64,000 bases of DNA, taken from NCBI RefSeq assembly GCF_028830055.1, contig NZ_CP101655.1, positions 1,804,880 through 1,868,879 of the forward strand, read 5' to 3'. This stretch comes from Pseudomonas serboccidentalis. GTDB taxonomy: Bacteria > Pseudomonadota > Gammaproteobacteria > Pseudomonadales > Pseudomonadaceae. The position numbers and the translations under genes are program-made. Positions 62,901-64,000 of this stretch are shown piece after piece (position 1 is the first letter of the stretch; every line of letters begins with the position of its first letter). The notes under the pieces were generated by a model. It saw only the letters and a program-made list of their open reading frames with translations, was not told the DNA's origin and made no database searches.

Positions 62901-64000
62901 CTTGCTGGTGAGCCTGAGCAATCCGGAAACACACACCTCACAAACCTACATCCGTGACTATCGGCCGGATCAGGGCGAGAACCCCGACGGCACCGCAGCC
63001 GTGGGTTACAACTCCCACGAAGTGCTGGTCGGCACTGACTACAACGACTGGCTCGATGCGGGTGACGGCGACGATACGATCTACGGCGAAGGCGGCGACG
63101 ACATCCTCGATGGCAAGGCCGGTGCTGACCATATTTACGGCGGCGACGGCAATGACGTGATCTACGGTGGCGACATCGAAGACTTCCTTGATGGCGGCGA
63201 GGGTGACGACACCATTTATGCCGGGACCAGTGCCGGCGCCCTGGATGTGGTGATCGGCGGCAATGGCAATGACCACCTCTATGGCGAAGCCGGTATCGAC
63301 GAGTTGTACGGCGGCGCCGGTAACGATTACATCGATGCCGGTGGCGACACCGACCTGGTCCACGGCGGCGACGGCAACGACGAGATCTATGGCGGCGACG
63401 GCCCGGATATTCTGTTCGGTGAGGACGGCGATGACATCATTTCCGGCGGCTCCACCGGTGACCAGGAATTCGGCGGTGTCGGCGACGACATTTTGCTGCC
63501 GGGGCTCGGTGGTGCTCCCGGCCAGGGCGATGGCGACGAGGCCCTTGGCGATGTCGGTTTCGACATTGCCGCGTTCAGCGACGTGAACATCGCGCTGGAT
63601 GCAGCGGCGGATCTGAACAACCAGAACATCGTCGCCGCACCGGGTACCGGCGTGCTGTTCCAGCCGTTCAACGCCTTGCTCACCGACATTGAAGGGCTGA
63701 TCGGTTCACGCTTCAGTGACAGTCGGCCCAACAGCGCCTCGCCGGCCAATCCGACGGCCGGGTTGATCGGCAACGCTACCGAGAACTGGCTGATTGGCGG
63801 CAGCGGCGATGACGTTGCCCAAGGCAACGGCGGCAATGATGTGATCGTCGGCGACTCGATCAAACTTGCCGACCTCAATCACCTGCTCGCCAGCCAGGGC
63901 TTCGCCGAACACTTCACCGGCCTGCAAGCCAGTCGTCCGGGCTTCATTCTGGGCGACAATCATGCTGCACCCGGGACCGCCGATGGTGCAGCCGATGCCG
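59974..64000 (+). CDS. Secreted animal-type heme peroxidase with RTX repeats (partial, PehA-like)
   Basis: The first 1342 residues of a much longer protein that runs off the window. The start is ATG 59974, with CCGGAGTTTGCC as ribosome-binding site. There is no N-terminal signal peptide. Residues about 230-870 resemble the animal (myeloperoxidase-like) heme peroxidase fold: LFGQFFDHGLDF (distal His237), GRVNENFGLTAIHHVFHEDH (Arg504, Glu507, with proximal-type His522-Asn523). Residues about 1030-1165 are RTX nonapeptides (GGDGNDVIYGG, GGEGDDTIY and similar) that bind calcium, and another block starts near 1270. RTX proteins leave through type I secretion using a C-terminal signal not visible here. 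The adjacent exporter operon is the likely route. In Pseudomonas putida a comparable protein, PehA, is linked with root colonisation. The similarity is by domain layout. Confidence 0.87.
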   Translation, partial: MYQLKRFTLNANDISFLEQQVSFPTIHIVGYDSSGQPLYGYDGSDGNVHVLGLLGSFNPLDTPPGEPVWYNGARDPIGLRDVSGHFNNLTQDGQSWGSFAQNFIRLTHSDYSHYVQQNLGNAALTSGAGVPAGATPLSDSSSLYSDPTASLVDYTPRMISQTIVSGGVTFATDANGHIQHTATGVAIVTDPGILGTIGEVDTSAPDSGQYYIRNQNTVSGDPSTTGWFTLFGQFFDHGLDFINKPNQNATITIPLAPDDPLYGTIGPDGQPVYSIKVHRASVAEVDGQGQAQYVNLDSPYIDQNQTYGSNDAVTQLLRQWVADPNHPGQFIAGAALFDGTTLSDEAAWTLNGVLTHQTLPTLSELRAHVLATGRDDLTWDDIANFRVRDAHGHVLDADPNTAGVQAVYTREALLLDMNPHFDDAHIDQARLMSLDSHITSITFDANNPYGMVVNYDNAGPKNLFSFVNFADFTISAAPGSADYAVANELLLQSVGDHYIAGDGRVNENFGLTAIHHVFHEDHNVQLINLQNEVLSQTDVNVRHNWQVQVSNGSGGFYADANGNFTLADGVTVSWDQDKLFYAAKLTVEMEYQHVAIDQYARLITPDLPEFVTYDSGINTNISLEYGQAAFRFGHSQLRETIDALEKNASGGYDLTGAITHYALEQAFLNPGGFAEVGPTAIALGMTRQISNEIDEFVTPALQQGLLGQPLDLATINLARGRDLGLPTLNQARQQIHDALIAERASPAGAQHHTNLIVDGLTPYTSWSDFANNMIHPESLVNFIAAYSFDGDVAHAQAIIDADATGVTTNYAGGSVTAEQAAYFLSGAADPNGNHVAGYDGYNAIDLWIGGLAEKHVYTGQLGTTFNAIFEDQMERLMDGDRFYYLFRLDLGLPAMTNLNEQVVTEQFKDIIERTTDARHLAGDVFGYADSYIELSYTDSGASPTAYKSEHKYGTLIEANHMGVYSTGGVGGIGGNGLLVSLSNPETHTSQTYIRDYRPDQGENPDGTAAVGYNSHEVLVGTDYNDWLDAGDGDDTIYGEGGDDILDGKAGADHIYGGDGNDVIYGGDIEDFLDGGEGDDTIYAGTSAGALDVVIGGNGNDHLYGEAGIDELYGGAGNDYIDAGGDTDLVHGGDGNDEIYGGDGPDILFGEDGDDIISGGSTGDQEFGGVGDDILLPGLGGAPGQGDGDEALGDVGFDIAAFSDVNIALDAAADLNNQNIVAAPGTGVLFQPFNALLTDIEGLIGSRFSDSRPNSASPANPTAGLIGNATENWLIGGSGDDVAQGNGGNDVIVGDSIKLADLNHLLASQGFAEHFTGLQASRPGFILGDNHAAPGTADGAADA

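Overview
The window looks like a chromosomal segment of a Pseudomonas of the fluorescens group. The evidence is the high GC, the many small Pseudomonas-type proteins (DUF1652, DUF2789, DUF3087, DUF2946), a fused AB cation/proton antiporter subunit, an Ig-tailed AlkC, and many copies of the palindromic REP-type repeats typical of these genomes. I see no rRNA, tRNA, CRISPR array, transposase or prophage genes. The window is dense core or accessory chromosome with about 70 supported genes. It ends inside a very large secreted protein.

Layout. 0-3.6 kb: AlkC glycosylase and a GST-like protein downstream of an RpiR regulator, then a DksA paralogue that has lost half of its zinc cysteines. 3.9-8.6 kb: a chemoreceptor, several small unknown proteins and an orphan betaine-type binding protein. 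8.7-11.9 kb: a TonB receptor with a DUF2946 partner, and a DUF3995 membrane protein. 12-18 kb: a six-gene Mrp/Pha/Sha-type Na+(K+)/H+ antiporter operon (AB fusion, C, D, E, F, G) in which every start overlaps or nearly overlaps the preceding stop. 18.2-21.2 kb: a DMT exporter divergent from an XRE-cupin regulator plus a flavoprotein, with a palindromic control region. 21.3-26.3 kb: an amino-acid-type binding protein, PpnN, small membrane proteins and AzlCD. 26.3-34.6 kb: a YedK/HMCES peptidase, a sulfonate/taurine-type transport locus with a good sigma-54 promoter but no ATPase gene, a polysaccharide deacetylase lipoprotein, a Nudix hydrolase and many tiny proteins.

34.6-45.3 kb: a LysR regulator divergent from a 1008-residue FAD/Fe-S dehydrogenase (YdiJ/D-2-hydroxyglutarate type), two PqiA proteins, a DUF1624 membrane protein, a LysR/MFS-exporter pair and a Sad-type aldehyde dehydrogenase. 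45.4-52.8 kb: a PtrR-like LysR, an NCS1 permease, another LysR, and an M20 deacylase, DUF1028 Ntn-hydrolase, RidA and flavin monooxygenase set. I read this last group as an uncharacterised catabolic pathway for a nitrogen compound.

53-64 kb: a type I secretion system (ABC exporter, membrane fusion protein, TolC-like channel), a LuxR-type response regulator and a histidine kinase on opposite strands, and the first 1342 residues of a secreted animal-type heme peroxidase with RTX calcium-binding repeats. This resembles the PehA locus of Pseudomonas putida.

The candidates most worth following are the monooxygenase/RidA/DUF1028/M20/NCS1 cluster with a shared upstream motif, the sigma-54 promoter with two spaced inverted repeats at the sulfonate-type locus, the palindromic operator between the DMT and XRE genes, and the RTX peroxidase locus.
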